In this document: positions 7,579 to 15,907 of the stretch, one piece after another
How the letters are laid out: each line of letters begins with the position of its first letter
Position numbering within the stretch: position 1 is the stretch's first letter
NCBI RefSeq assembly: GCF_965224175.1
Contig: NZ_OZ245041.1
Coordinates: 2,728,001-2,792,000 of the forward strand
Direction of reading: 5' to 3'
Origin: Kordia sp965224175
GTDB lineage: Bacteria > Bacteroidota > Bacteroidia > Flavobacteriales > Flavobacteriaceae
Length of the DNA: 64,000 nt
The notes under the pieces: model-generated
Seen by the model: only the letters and a program-made list of their open reading frames with translations
What the model was told of the DNA's origin: nothing
Databases searched by the model: none
Translations under genes and position numbers: made by a program

Positions 7579-9960
7579 CTATTTGAATTCTTCCATTAAT
7601 TCATCTATAGTTAAGGCTGATTTTTCATTGAAATCATCTTGATATATAACTTCTACACGCAACGCTCGTAAACCAGAAACACCTTGTAAATCTTCTAATT
7701 CAAGTTTTTCAAGCTTTCCAAAGTAGTTTTTAGATTGCATATATTTGATATACTTCACGTATTCGCGCGCATCTTTATCTTGCGAATATACAATAGCAAT
7801 TTTACCAGGAACTGTTAAACGTTCTGTAGTGTTTTTTATGTTGGCTTTGTCGATACGTTTTTTGATGATTTCGTAGCGAATATTGTAAGCTCCATCAACA
7901 TCAAACTGTTTTTCATCCATGCGGAATTTGATTGCTAACGGATTGCTATGTACCAAAATTAAGGAAGCTACTTGCAGATCATGGTCCATTTTTTTTCTGG
8001 TATGATATGCTACTTGTTCCATCTCATAGGTGTTTTGCAACTGCCATAAACGCAAATTGTATAAGTATAAGTCGTGATACTTTTTGTTTTTCACCAAAGA
8101 CTGTCCTATGTACATATTATATTCTACACCATCCGTTTTGTATCGCTCAAAATAGTGAGGAAACATAGCTTGCGCTTCTTCTTGTTTCTTATCGATGTAA
8201 CTCGCTAGTTTGTTATTTAAAATCGTAACACTATCTTCATAAGCTTTACGTTTTTCATACACTACTTTTAGATTATCATCCAAACGATCCATGTACGTAT
8301 TTACATGAACTGCAACATCTGCATCCGATTCTTTTAGGTGTCTAAATACTGGATAAATATCTTTCTTTAAAAATTCTAAAATTCCTAATTCGTCTCCTGC
8401 ATTGAGTCCTTCTTTGGTATGATCTAAATATTCTTCAATTCTAAAAGTAAGTTCTTCGTAGATTGGCAAGTTTGCTTTTTCAAGTGCGCCTTTCAGTACA
8501 TTGATAGCCAATTCAAGTTGAATCGTTAAATCTTCACGAATGGCAGTATTTCTTGCAATAGACGAACCTTTGATATCACTTTGCCCAAATAAAGGATGAA
8601 CACCTTCAAACACAATATCATCTACAATTGGAGTTTCTGTATTTTCTGCTATAGCTAATGCAGATTGATATTTTTCAGCCGCTTCATAAAAACGCCATTT
8701 TACAGATGGATGAATTGATGTATAATGCTCTTGAATGGTAGCTTCAAGTATATTTTGATAATCTTCAGCCGAACGCGTTACTGCCGATTCAAACACCGGA
8801 ATAATATCGCGTAGCTTTTGTTGATTTACAGAATTGAGCTCATATGCTCTTGGTGATGCTATTTCTAAGATTGCTAAATCATCACTTTTCTTTGCTTTGA
8901 TAGGAATCAAAATGATACTTTGTATTCCTTCGTTTTTTAAACGTGTAAAAAAGTTGTTCTGATTTGTTTCTTCACCATAAGCATCTACATCAGAAATAGC
9001 TAATGTTTCTTGCTTGCGAAATATCTTTTCTACAATACCACTACAAAAGAAACTAGAACATGTGACTTCTTTTTCTTCTTTAAAGATTAAACTATCTGCT
9101 TGCTTAATTCGCGTTACATGCGCTCCTTCATTGATAGCATTTACAAAAACTGAATAACCTAATTTTAAATCTTTTATATTGAAAAATTCTCTTAAGTTTT
9201 GACGTACATCAGTGATTAAATTATCATCACTACGCAGCAAATTTGTTCGAATAGACGATAAGGTTTCATCGAAGGTAACATCAAACAGATTCATAACTCC
9301 AAATCCTTTAAAAATGTAACTATCTTTCGGAAACTTCTCTTTCCAAACTTCTATATTATCGTAATTATCTAGTAATAACTGTACATCTTCGTCAGTTATT
9401 TTTGGCGCATTTTCTGTTGGTATAACTCTACAAAAATCACCATTAAAAGCAACTCTGTAGTGTTTTGTCACACCTAGTTTTTTATCAGGAATATCAAAGT
9501 AGAAAGGACGTTTTAAATCGATCGTATAACCATAACATACGTTCAGAATCATGACACAAGCATGCAAATACATTTCTTTTTCATCTAAATTACGTGCAGT
9601 AAAATCATATGAATCGTCTGCATTTTCAAGGATTCTTTTTAGTCTATTTGAGTATTTAAATGATTGAAATGAAAATGGCACTGTTGCTACTTTTATTTCA
9701 TTTTCGGTAAGTATTTCCGGGAATAATCCTTCTAGTACTAAATCTATTTGCTCTTCGTATTCTTTTAGTTTAGAAAAATCAGTGAAGCCTTCTCGTAATT
9801 CAGGATACTTATCTAAATAGTTTATGACTTCAACTGCAGATTTATGATACGGATGATTTTTATCTGCTGCATATTTATCATAGAAAGCCATTACTTCGTC
9901 AAAACTAATGACAAGTTGTAATGGTAGATTTAAACAGTTATTTTCATTTTTTTGATCCAT
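7579..9960 (-). CDS. Large GAF-domain protein of unknown role
   Basis: This is a 793-residue soluble protein if started at ATG 9960 (MDQKNENN). An ATG at 9972 would leave only a few bases after the apparent -7 box (9981-9988), so 9960 is preferred. Residues about 285-400 look like a GAF sensor domain (SIILIPIKAKKSDDLAILEIASP). The remainder is mostly helical, with a long acidic middle region and a C-terminal part rich in KYIKYMQSKNY. No histidine kinase, HTH or cyclase domain follows the GAF, so the output is unknown. I recall similar proteins across Flavobacteriaceae. It is monocistronic by spacing. Confidence 0.75.
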   Translation of the reverse strand: MDQKNENNCLNLPLQLVISFDEVMAFYDKYAADKNHPYHKSAVEVINYLDKYPELREGFTDFSKLKEYEEQIDLVLEGLFPEILTENEIKVATVPFSFQSFKYSNRLKRILENADDSYDFTARNLDEKEMYLHACVMILNVCYGYTIDLKRPFYFDIPDKKLGVTKHYRVAFNGDFCRVIPTENAPKITDEDVQLLLDNYDNIEVWKEKFPKDSYIFKGFGVMNLFDVTFDETLSSIRTNLLRSDDNLITDVRQNLREFFNIKDLKLGYSVFVNAINEGAHVTRIKQADSLIFKEEKEVTCSSFFCSGIVEKIFRKQETLAISDVDAYGEETNQNNFFTRLKNEGIQSIILIPIKAKKSDDLAILEIASPRAYELNSVNQQKLRDIIPVFESAVTRSAEDYQNILEATIQEHYTSIHPSVKWRFYEAAEKYQSALAIAENTETPIVDDIVFEGVHPLFGQSDIKGSSIARNTAIREDLTIQLELAINVLKGALEKANLPIYEELTFRIEEYLDHTKEGLNAGDELGILEFLKKDIYPVFRHLKESDADVAVHVNTYMDRLDDNLKVVYEKRKAYEDSVTILNNKLASYIDKKQEEAQAMFPHYFERYKTDGVEYNMYIGQSLVKNKKYHDLYLYNLRLWQLQNTYEMEQVAYHTRKKMDHDLQVASLILVHSNPLAIKFRMDEKQFDVDGAYNIRYEIIKKRIDKANIKNTTERLTVPGKIAIVYSQDKDAREYVKYIKYMQSKNYFGKLEKLELEDLQGVSGLRALRVEVIYQDDFNEKSALTIDELMEEFK

Positions 9961-9980
9961 AATCGAAATCATTTAGTCTA

Positions 9981-9988
9981 CAAAGATA
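9981..9988 (-). promoter_or_regulatory. Promoter -7 box (TATCTTTG) of the GAF-domain gene
   Basis: Read on the minus strand this is TATCTTTG, a perfect match to the Bacteroidota TAnnTTTG -7 consensus. It lies 20 bp upstream of ATG 9960, implying a short leader and supporting that start. Confidence 0.5.
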
Positions 9989-10234
9989 CGAAATCCTCAG
10001 TTTTAAAGGTTGTAAGCGACAGAAACAGTTTTCTATCTATTAAATATTGTATGCTTTGCAATAAATTATTAATACTAAGACGTTTATACATAGTTAATGT
10101 TACATATATTTTGAAGTTTATTTTTACTAAATTCTGAATTTTAAGCTGTTGCGATTTTTAATTGATTTACGATTTAAAATAGGTTTACATTTTGAGTTTT
10201 GCATTTTATAGTTAACTTAGTTTAAAATCAACTT

Positions 10235-11152
10235 ATGTCATCACAAACTCGTTTGACAAGAGCGTATAAACAAGCGCTTAAAATTCCGTTTGATCACAAT
10301 TCTAAGATTGTGTTGTTTAGCGATTGTCATCGTGGCGATAATAGTTTTGCGGACGATTTTGCCAACAATAGAAATATCTATTTTCATGCTTTAAAACAGT
10401 ATTACAAAGAAGGCTTTACGTATTGTGAACTTGGCGATGGCGATGAATTATGGGAAAACTCTAATTTTGAATCCATCTTTGCAGCGCATAAGAATGTGTA
10501 TATGATTATGAAGGCTTTTCATGAAGATAACCGATTGCATTTAATTTGGGGAAATCATGATATGGTGTATCGCAAAGAAAAATATGTACAAAAACATTTA
10601 TCTACTTATTTTGATCCCAAAACAGGAACCGAAAAACCATTGTTTACTGATTTAAAATATCATGAAGGTATTGTGCTAAAACATGCTGAAACTGCACAAG
10701 AACTTTTTTTAACACATGGCCATCAAGCAGATTGGTGGAATTATATTTTTTGGAAATGGAGTCGCTTTATGGTTCGAGCACTTTGGAAGCCGCTACAAGT
10801 GCTTGGAATTGCCGATCCGACAAGTCCCGCAAAGAATTATAAAAGTTTGATAAAAGTAGAACGTAGAATTAAAAAGTGGATTATTGCCAATGATAATTTA
10901 ATTACGGTTGTTGGTCATACACATCGTCCGCGTTTTCCAAATCCTGATGAAATTTCTTTTTTTAATGACGGAAGTTGTGTGCATCCGAGAAGTATCACAG
11001 GAATTGAAATTGAGAATAATGCTATTTCCTTGATTAAATGGTATACCGCAACAACTGATGATGGTATTTTAAAGATTGAACGCGAAGTATTGGAAGGACC
11101 AAGAGATTTGAGCGAGTATCAAAAAGGTTCTTTTAGGAGTGATAAGCTTTAA
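10235..11152 (+). CDS. Metallophosphoesterase (LpxH-like fold)
   Basis: The 305-residue cytoplasmic protein has a full set of calcineurin-like motifs: SDCHRGD near 28-34, GDGDELWEN near 70, GNHDMVY near 108, THGHQADWW near 164 and VGHTHRPRF near 229. The order and spacing resemble UDP-2,3-diacylglucosamine pyrophosphatases (LpxH) and related phosphatases, but the SDCH start and overall divergence make a lipid A role uncertain. It stands alone, with 262 bp upstream and 324 bp downstream free of genes, so operon context gives no clue. Confidence 0.8.
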   Translation: MSSQTRLTRAYKQALKIPFDHNSKIVLFSDCHRGDNSFADDFANNRNIYFHALKQYYKEGFTYCELGDGDELWENSNFESIFAAHKNVYMIMKAFHEDNRLHLIWGNHDMVYRKEKYVQKHLSTYFDPKTGTEKPLFTDLKYHEGIVLKHAETAQELFLTHGHQADWWNYIFWKWSRFMVRALWKPLQVLGIADPTSPAKNYKSLIKVERRIKKWIIANDNLITVVGHTHRPRFPNPDEISFFNDGSCVHPRSITGIEIENNAISLIKWYTATTDDGILKIEREVLEGPRDLSEYQKGSFRSDKL

Positions 11153-11476
11153 ATCTACTTATATATTTATTCAAAAATCATTTCGAGTTTAAAATGAATT
11201 CTTTTTTTGAAGAACCACATATTGTAATTACTTGATTTTAAGCATTTTTATTTTTTACACAACACAAAAAAAAGATTATAAAACTCACTTAATATTTATA
11301 AATTGTAAGTAATAATTTGTTTATTACACATGCATATTCTTTTCTTTCACAATTTTAAATCGTTCCTTTATTACAGGAAATTATTTCCAAAATTAGTAAA
11401 GCTTTAGTAATAGTCTGACAAACCGAAACAAAGACTTTAAACATTGAAAGTAGGTATTATTTTAAATATGTTAATC
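11153..11476. other. AT-rich intergenic region upstream of the GG-leader peptide gene
   Basis: No coding signal is seen on either strand. The stretch holds a short palindrome GGAAA-TTA-TTTCC (11376-11388) and the palindrome TAAAGCTTTA (11397-11406), 70-100 bp before the peptide start. Either could be an operator. No clear TAnnTTTG box was found. Confidence 0.4.
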
Positions 11477-11695
11477 ATGTTAAAAAACATTTTAGAACTA
11501 AACGGAGTTACAAAATTAAATAAGGAACAACAAAACAATGTATCTGGTGGCGTTACAAGAAAAGAATATTGTGACACACTAAGAACAATGATTGTTGATG
11601 CCATTAATGGAAATGGAGGAACTAACAATTTAGAATTGTCTTCTCATTTTTATAATGTAAACTGTGCTCAACACGGACAAGGACCAATTTATTAA
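11477..11695 (+). CDS. GG-leader (bacteriocin-type) secreted peptide precursor
   Basis: The preferred start is ATG 11477 (MLKNILELNGVTKLNKEQQ); frames from 11444 or 11468 only add a non-leader-like tail. The 72-residue product has a double-glycine leader of 25 residues ending NNVSGG, the form cut by C39 peptidase-containing ABC exporters and common in Flavobacteriaceae (MLKNI..L..L.K.EQ..I.GG). The predicted core of 47 residues has two Cys (after EY and VN), a Gly-rich middle and ends HGQGPIY. No modification enzyme or exporter is in the window. A strong terminator follows 14 bp after the stop, so the gene is its own transcript, ahead of a secreted aspartyl protease gene. Confidence 0.75.
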   Translation: MLKNILELNGVTKLNKEQQNNVSGGVTRKEYCDTLRTMIVDAINGNGGTNNLELSSHFYNVNCAQHGQGPIY

Positions 11696-11708
11696 TTAAA
11701 TATATTAC

Positions 11709-11741
11709 AATCGCGACTCTTTTTAGTGTCGCGATTTTTTT
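11709..11741 (+). terminator. Rho-independent terminator after the GG-leader peptide gene
   Basis: A perfect 9-bp stem (AATCGCGAC / GTCGCGATT) with a 10-base loop is followed by a T-run. It separates the peptide gene from the protease gene, whose ATG lies 11 bp beyond. Confidence 0.85.
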
Positions 11742-11751
11742 ATCTTTCTTC

Positions 11752-12888
11752 ATGAAATATCTACAACTAACATTTCTAGTATTCTTCATAAATATTTGTT
11801 ATGGTGTTGAACATGTTATTCCTTTTAAACTTGTACACAACAATATTATATTGAATACGCAACTTAATGGTAAGAGTTGTAAATTAATGTATGATACTGG
11901 CGCACGTTCTTTTATTTTGAATTCTAGATTTGCTCAAAACAACAGCATTACTACCGCAGACGCGTTTAGAGGAAAAGTAAAGGGAAACTTTGGCAGCTTA
12001 GAGCTTCCAGTAAAATATTTGATTATTGAAGACTTGAATGTTATCGCAGGTGATATTTATGATGGAATTATCGGAATTGATTTTTTTAAGGATTTTATTG
12101 TAAAGATTGATTATGAACATAAAGTTCTCATCTTGTCTGATGCTTTAGAAATCACAGACGATTATATAAAAATAGAGACAAATCATTTACTTCGAAATCC
12201 TGAATTTTTATACTGGTTTACCGCGAATGTTAATGTTCAGCTTTCTAATGGAGATACTTTTAATGGTGATTTTTTGATTGATACTGGAAGCGGAAGAAGC
12301 ATTTCTTTAACGAATGATATTTCTAAAAAATTATTGAAAGATAAAAGTTTACAGAGAATAAAAAGCAAAGGAACAAAAAGTAGTTTTATTGGATTTAAAG
12401 ATCCTACATATGTAAAGATTCCTGGTTTAAAAATTAGCTCCATCCAAATTCATGATTATATTGTTGATTGTAATACAGATGTAAACAAGCAAACTACCAA
12501 AGTTATAGATGGTATTTTGGGTAGTAAATTTTTAAAGAACTTCACCATTATTATCGATTTTAAAGCATCTTCAATTTATTTGAAACAAAATAAGTTATCC
12601 CAAAAGCCAATTTCAAATACTTTTTATTCTGATGGATTTCAATTGAAAGATCATCGCAAATCAGGAAAAGGGATTTTGATATCTTCAATCATACAATCAT
12701 CACATTTTGACTTGCCTATAAAACTTGAAGATGAAATTATTGAAATTAATGACACTTCAGTTAGTGATATGAATTTTAATGATATAGAGAAAATCAAACA
12801 AACACTTCACAAAGAGATTCGCTATAAAGTGAAAAGAAAAAGAAAAGAATTTTTTATTACTACTAAGGTTCGAGATCTTTTTGAGTAA
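11752..12888 (+). CDS. Secreted retropepsin-like aspartyl protease with two DTG motifs and a PDZ domain
   Basis: The 378-residue protein has a signal peptide (MKYLQLTFLVFFINICYG). It contains two aspartyl-protease half-domains in one chain: MYDTGARS with Asp48, and FLIDTGSGRS with Asp177. Each is followed by the hydrophobic GIIGIDFF or GILGSKFL strand typical of the fold. A PDZ-like domain occupies about 295-370 (GILISSIIQSS, DEIIEINDTSV). Most bacterial retropepsins have one DTG and dimerise; two motifs suggest a pseudo-dimeric enzyme. It acts in the periplasm or outside. Its start is 11 bp after the terminator of the GG-leader peptide gene, so any functional link is by neighbourhood only. 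Confidence 0.85.
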   Translation: MKYLQLTFLVFFINICYGVEHVIPFKLVHNNIILNTQLNGKSCKLMYDTGARSFILNSRFAQNNSITTADAFRGKVKGNFGSLELPVKYLIIEDLNVIAGDIYDGIIGIDFFKDFIVKIDYEHKVLILSDALEITDDYIKIETNHLLRNPEFLYWFTANVNVQLSNGDTFNGDFLIDTGSGRSISLTNDISKKLLKDKSLQRIKSKGTKSSFIGFKDPTYVKIPGLKISSIQIHDYIVDCNTDVNKQTTKVIDGILGSKFLKNFTIIIDFKASSIYLKQNKLSQKPISNTFYSDGFQLKDHRKSGKGILISSIIQSSHFDLPIKLEDEIIEINDTSVSDMNFNDIEKIKQTLHKEIRYKVKRKRKEFFITTKVRDLFE

Positions 12889-12940
12889 GTTTTTAGATTG
12901 GTTAGACTTCTTAGATTTTCAGCTTTTTAGTTTCCGAGTA

Positions 12941-12995
12941 CTTCTCGATACTATTTTTCTCCATTTTATTGCGAAAAATCACTCGAAGAGACGGT
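12941..12995 (+). repeat. Dispersed intergenic repeat, forward copy
   Basis: The copy reads CTTCTCGATACTATTTTT at its left end and AAAAATCACTCGAAGAGACG at its right end. The same two blocks, CTCGATACAA and ATCACTCGA.NTGACG, recur near 13.1, 14.7 and 48.3 kb, always in non-coding DNA. Confidence 0.7.
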
Positions 12996-13112
12996 GTTTT
13001 TAATGTGATAATGAAGCGATTTGAAAATGTATCAATGAAAGTTACTTTCGCAAAAATTTATTACAACTTCGTTATTGAACAGCAAATTTTACAATTGATT
13101 TTTTGATACTAC

Positions 13113-13160
13113 AAACGTCACTTCGAGTGATTTACCTAAGTAAATTGTATCAAGAAGTGC
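13113..13160 (-). repeat. Dispersed intergenic repeat, reverse copy
   Basis: On the minus strand this reads CACTTCTTGATACAATTT at its left end and AAATCACTCGAAGTGACGT at its right end, the same blocks as the copy at 12941 in opposite orientation. The two copies form an inverted pair about 117 bp apart. Confidence 0.7.
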
Positions 13161-13322
13161 TTGAAACCTATAACTTTTCATTTTTATCAATCGTTATCAC
13201 TAATTTATTTTTTGTCGTTTGATAGTAAACCGTGTTTTATCTGTTAAAAACTGTAATCAATAATTCTTTTTTTATGAAAATTCAAAACTACAAACGCCAA
13301 TTTAATCAACTTATTATCAATG

Positions 13323-13340
13323 TGTTCGCTATTCCGAACA
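13323..13340. promoter_or_regulatory. Inverted repeat TGTTCG-N6-CGAACA upstream of a small gene
   Basis: This is a perfect 6-bp dyad with a 6-bp spacer, of the shape bound by XRE/Cro-type repressors. It lies 57 bp before the start at 13398 and upstream of an XRE-like remnant. Confidence 0.35.
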
Positions 13341-13355
13341 TTGCTAAAAGTTAGA

Positions 13356-13379
13356 TTTTCGATATTTATATATCGAAAA
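13356..13379. promoter_or_regulatory. Perfect 10-bp hairpin before a small gene
   Basis: The arms TTTTCGATAT and ATATCGAAAA flank a 4-base loop, 18 bp before ATG 13398. It could act as an operator or as a hairpin in the mRNA leader; it has no T-run, so it is not a typical terminator. Confidence 0.45.
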
Positions 13380-13397
13380 AACACAACTAACTCTAAC

Positions 13398-13625
13398 ATG
13401 TCAGTACACGAAAAAACTACAACACTCACAGATGCACAAAAAGAACTATTAGACTTACTAAACACAAACGAAATACACGATTATTTTGAAGCTTTAAAGA
13501 AAGTACATTATTTAGGAACGTATTGTGTGCAAAAAGACATGGTAGAACTAGAAGCTTCTGCGTATGTGCATAATTTGTTGGATGTTGTGCAGAAATTAGC
13601 ATTGGAAGACAATTCAGAGTTATAA
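13398..13625 (+). CDS. Small hypothetical protein (75 aa)
   Basis: I start it at ATG 13398 (MSVHEKTTTLTD); an upstream in-frame ATG at 13320 would run through the palindromes and gives a non-protein-like N-terminus. The product is acidic and helical (DAQKELLDLLNTNEIHDYFEALKKV), with one Cys and no signal peptide or membrane helix. I do not recognise the family. It is preceded by two strong inverted repeats and followed by a remnant resembling an XRE regulator tail. Confidence 0.5.
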   Translation: MSVHEKTTTLTDAQKELLDLLNTNEIHDYFEALKKVHYLGTYCVQKDMVELEASAYVHNLLDVVQKLALEDNSEL

Positions 13626-13660
13626 GTTTTTTCCTTCTTTTATTGTTGTTTTCATGATAA

Positions 13661-13780
13661 AAATTTAGTTTCTTAGAGAAAAGAAATTCTCGATTATTGA
13701 CTTTACATGAAATTACTGATGGATTTGAGGTTGATTTAGATGAGTTTTTGGAAAATTTAAAAGAAAACAATAATGATTGA
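13661..13780 (+). pseudogene. Remnant of an XRE-type HTH regulator C-terminus
   Basis: A frame opens just after in-frame TGA TAA codons at 13655-13660 and ends at TGA 13778, with no ATG. It encodes NSRLLTLHEITDGFEVDLDEFLENL, closely resembling the last helices of XRE/Cro HTH proteins (the usual pattern is P.l.TL..I..gLevdl.efl). The N-terminal HTH is missing and I find no continuation in other frames upstream. The stop overlaps the ATG of the next gene (13773), as in a once-coupled pair. Confidence 0.4.
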
Positions 13781-14309
13781 AATTATCCTACCAGCAATAT
13801 TAACCGTAATTCTAAATATCTTATTCTATCTATTTATAAAAAAACGCATTGATCGTTCTATTGAAGAATACAAAATAGCTTATAGTGGTATTTTTAAAGA
13901 AAAGATTGAAGTTTATCGTGAAATTTTAGATAAATCTTACCGAATAATGACTTTAGTTGGTCGCTATCATATTTCTTCAAATGAAGATCAAAAAGATGAG
14001 TTTCTTCAAGAAATTGAAACTTTTATAAATTACTACTTAAAAAATCAACCTTTTCTATCTGAAAACATGCTCGATAAATTAAAAAAAATACGAGCAGAGT
14101 TTCAATTTGTCTTTGATAACTCATATATGTATTTCTCTATATCAGATAAAAGAGGAATTCCTAAAGAAATGCGAACTGAAATAACTTCAAAATTTTTTGA
14201 AGCTGGAAACAAGTTGAAAAAAAATAATCCTTTTGATGAATTAATTAAAGTAATAGTTAAGGAGATGAGAGAAGATTTAAAAACAGATAAAGTTAAAAAA
14301 AATCTCTAA
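13773..14309 (+). CDS. Hypothetical membrane-anchored helical protein
   Basis: The 178-residue product has an N-terminal membrane helix (IIEILPAILTVILNILFYLFI-type, about residues 3-22) followed by a basic stop-transfer (KKRIDRSIEEYK) and a long helical cytoplasmic part rich in Lys and Glu. I do not recognise a family. Its start overlaps the XRE-like remnant. Its stop overlaps by 4 bp the stop of the convergent ferredoxin gene, so there is no room for a terminator between them. Confidence 0.65.
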   Translation: MIEIILPAILTVILNILFYLFIKKRIDRSIEEYKIAYSGIFKEKIEVYREILDKSYRIMTLVGRYHISSNEDQKDEFLQEIETFINYYLKNQPFLSENMLDKLKKIRAEFQFVFDNSYMYFSISDKRGIPKEMRTEITSKFFEAGNKLKKNNPFDELIKVIVKEMREDLKTDKVKKNL

Positions 14310-14641
14310 CTCTCCGGAGCCAACTCAACTTCCAAACCATCCAACTCTGGTGTCATTTGAATTTGGCAACCTAAACGACTGTTGTCTTCTACATAAAAAG
14401 CTTCGGCAAGCATCATGTCTTCATCAACGCTCATTTCTGGCAATTCATGATCAGAATGCACATAACATTGACAAGAAGCACACATTGCCATTCCGCCACA
14501 AATACCAATAGTTCCTTCAGGAGCAAGTTCGTATGAACGCACTACTTCCATTAAGTTCATTGCCATATCTGTTGGCGCTACGATTTCATGCGTAACGCCT
14601 TCACGGTCTTTTATTTTTATGTTGATGTCTGCTTGTGACAT
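14306..14641 (-). CDS. 2Fe-2S ferredoxin (adrenodoxin type)
   Basis: The 111-residue protein has the vertebrate/bacterial-type [2Fe-2S] ferredoxin ligands: CGGMAMCASCQC supplies the C-x5-C-x2-C set and SRLGCQIQM supplies the fourth Cys. Flanking Glu/Asp-rich stretches (HELPEMSVDEDMMLAEAF) are typical of partner-docking helices. It should carry electrons in the cytoplasm, plausibly for the NAD(P)H ferredoxin reductase encoded 143 bp upstream on the same strand. The gap between the two holds copies of the dispersed repeat. Confidence 0.9.
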   Translation of the reverse strand: MSQADINIKIKDREGVTHEIVAPTDMAMNLMEVVRSYELAPEGTIGICGGMAMCASCQCYVHSDHELPEMSVDEDMMLAEAFYVEDNSRLGCQIQMTPELDGLEVELAPES

Positions 14642-14676
14642 GATTTGAGTTCTGTATTTTATTATTTACTTAAAAG

Positions 14677-14730
14677 CTGTTCTCGATACAATTTTTCGCT
14701 TCGCTCAAAATCACTCGAACTGACGTTCTT
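14677..14730 (+). repeat. Dispersed intergenic repeat, best-preserved copy
   Basis: This copy has all blocks: CTGTTCTCGATACAATTTTT, then CGCTTCGCTC, then AAAATCACTCGAACTGACGT. It sits between the ferredoxin and ferredoxin reductase genes. Confidence 0.75.
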
Positions 14731-14742
14731 TGAATTCAGATT

Positions 14743-14783
14743 TCATCAAATTGAGTGAAATTTTGAAAGAATTTTGTATCAAA
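14743..14783 (-). repeat. Degenerate reverse copy of the dispersed repeat
   Basis: On the minus strand it reads GATACAAAATTC, then TTTCACTCAATTTGATG, a decayed match to the same blocks in the opposite orientation, making an inverted pair with the copy at 14677. Confidence 0.45.
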
Positions 14784-14784
14784 C

Positions 14785-15840
14785 TTAGTTTATTGCTTTC
14801 ACTACTGCTTTTGGTGCTTCTTTACGTGTTCCGTCAAAACCATCAATTCCACTTACAGTTGTGTATTTCATGACATATTTTTTGTCTGGAAAGATACGTT
14901 GATACGCACTTTGACACATTAACGTAGCTTCGTGGAATCCACAAAGAATCAATTTTAGCTTTCCTGGATATGTATTTACATCACCAATCGCATAAATCCC
15001 TGGAATGTTTGTTTGATAATCTAGTGTATTGTCAACTTTGATGGCGTTTTTCTCAATTTCTAATCCCCAATCTCCTATCGGCCCTAGTTTTGGAGCCAAT
15101 CCGAATAATGGAATAAAATGATCGGTTTCTAGTGTAAATGGTTCTTCACCTTTTTTAGTCACCTCAACACCTGTTACATGATCTTCTCCATGAATTGCTG
15201 TTATTTCAGCAGGCGTAATTAAGTTGATTTTCCCTAGATTTTTTAGTTCCTGTACTTTTTCAACAGAATCTAATGCGCCTCTAAACTCCGTTCGTCTGTG
15301 AACTAAAGTTACTTCTGAAGCTACATCCGTTAAAAAGATACTCCAATCTAGAGCAGAATCTCCTCCTCCAGCAATGACCACTTTTTTATCACGGTATACT
15401 TCTGGATCACGAATGATATATTCAACACCTTTATCTTCGTAATTTGCTAAGTCTTGAATAGGAGGTTTTCTTGGCTCAAAACTTCCCAATCCGCCAGCAA
15501 TCGCAACAATTGGCGCATGATGTTTTGTTCCTTTATTTGTAGTTACGATGAAGGTTCCATCGTCTAATTTATCAATTGTTTCAGCACGTTCTCCTAGTGT
15601 AAATGTTGGTTCAAACGGCTCAATTTGTTTCATTAAATTGTCTACCAAATCGCCAGCTAATACTTCAGGATATCCTGGAATATCATAAATTGGTTTTTTG
15701 GGATAGATTTCAGAACATTGTCCGCCTGGTTGCGGTAATGCATCTATTAAGTGACATTTTAATTTTAATAATCCTGCTTCAAAAACAGTAAAAAGTCCAG
15801 TTGGACCAGCTCCAATAATGAGTATATCGGTTTTAATCAT
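14785..15840 (-). CDS. Ferredoxin--NADP(+) reductase, thioredoxin-reductase type
   Basis: The 351-residue flavoprotein starts with the FAD-binding GxGxxG motif (ILIIGAGPTGLFT, about 5-17), followed by ALPQPGGQCSEIYP. A second dinucleotide fold VVIAGGGDSALDW (about 157-169) binds NAD(P)H, and GIYAIGDVNTYPGK near 283 closes the FAD site. It lacks the CxxC redox pair of true thioredoxin reductases, which places it with TrxR-like ferredoxin-NADP reductases. It probably transfers electrons between NADPH and the 2Fe-2S ferredoxin encoded downstream. Confidence 0.88.
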   Translation of the reverse strand: MIKTDILIIGAGPTGLFTVFEAGLLKLKCHLIDALPQPGGQCSEIYPKKPIYDIPGYPEVLAGDLVDNLMKQIEPFEPTFTLGERAETIDKLDDGTFIVTTNKGTKHHAPIVAIAGGLGSFEPRKPPIQDLANYEDKGVEYIIRDPEVYRDKKVVIAGGGDSALDWSIFLTDVASEVTLVHRRTEFRGALDSVEKVQELKNLGKINLITPAEITAIHGEDHVTGVEVTKKGEEPFTLETDHFIPLFGLAPKLGPIGDWGLEIEKNAIKVDNTLDYQTNIPGIYAIGDVNTYPGKLKLILCGFHEATLMCQSAYQRIFPDKKYVMKYTTVSGIDGFDGTRKEAPKAVVKAIN

Positions 15841-15863
15841 TTTCCTTTAATATAAATCTGATA

Positions 15864-15871
15864 CAAAAATA
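15864..15871 (-). promoter_or_regulatory. Promoter -7 box (TATTTTTG) of the ferredoxin reductase gene
   Basis: The minus strand reads TATTTTTG, matching TAnnTTTG, 23 bp upstream of the start codon at 15840. Confidence 0.45.
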
Positions 15872-15907
15872 ATATGCGCGTTTGTGTCTTTTTATGACAT
15901 TTGTCAG

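Larger units (their letters stand above)
12889..13397. other. Intergenic region with an inverted pair of dispersed repeats and strong palindromes
   Basis: No gene is supported here. The stretch holds two oppositely oriented copies of a dispersed repeat (12941-12995 and 13113-13160) and two inverted repeats just before the small gene at 13398. The rest is AT-rich without codon structure. Confidence 0.6.

Noticed and set aside
9952..10137. Plus-strand frame upstream of the metallophosphoesterase
   Set aside because: It starts within the GAF gene's 5' end on the other strand, covers its promoter, and has no recognisable protein pattern.
13426..13770. Minus-strand frame opposite the 75-residue gene
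   Set aside because: Its composition (Ser/Phe/Leu rich, with no start signal) fits the antisense of the small gene and the remnant rather than a protein.
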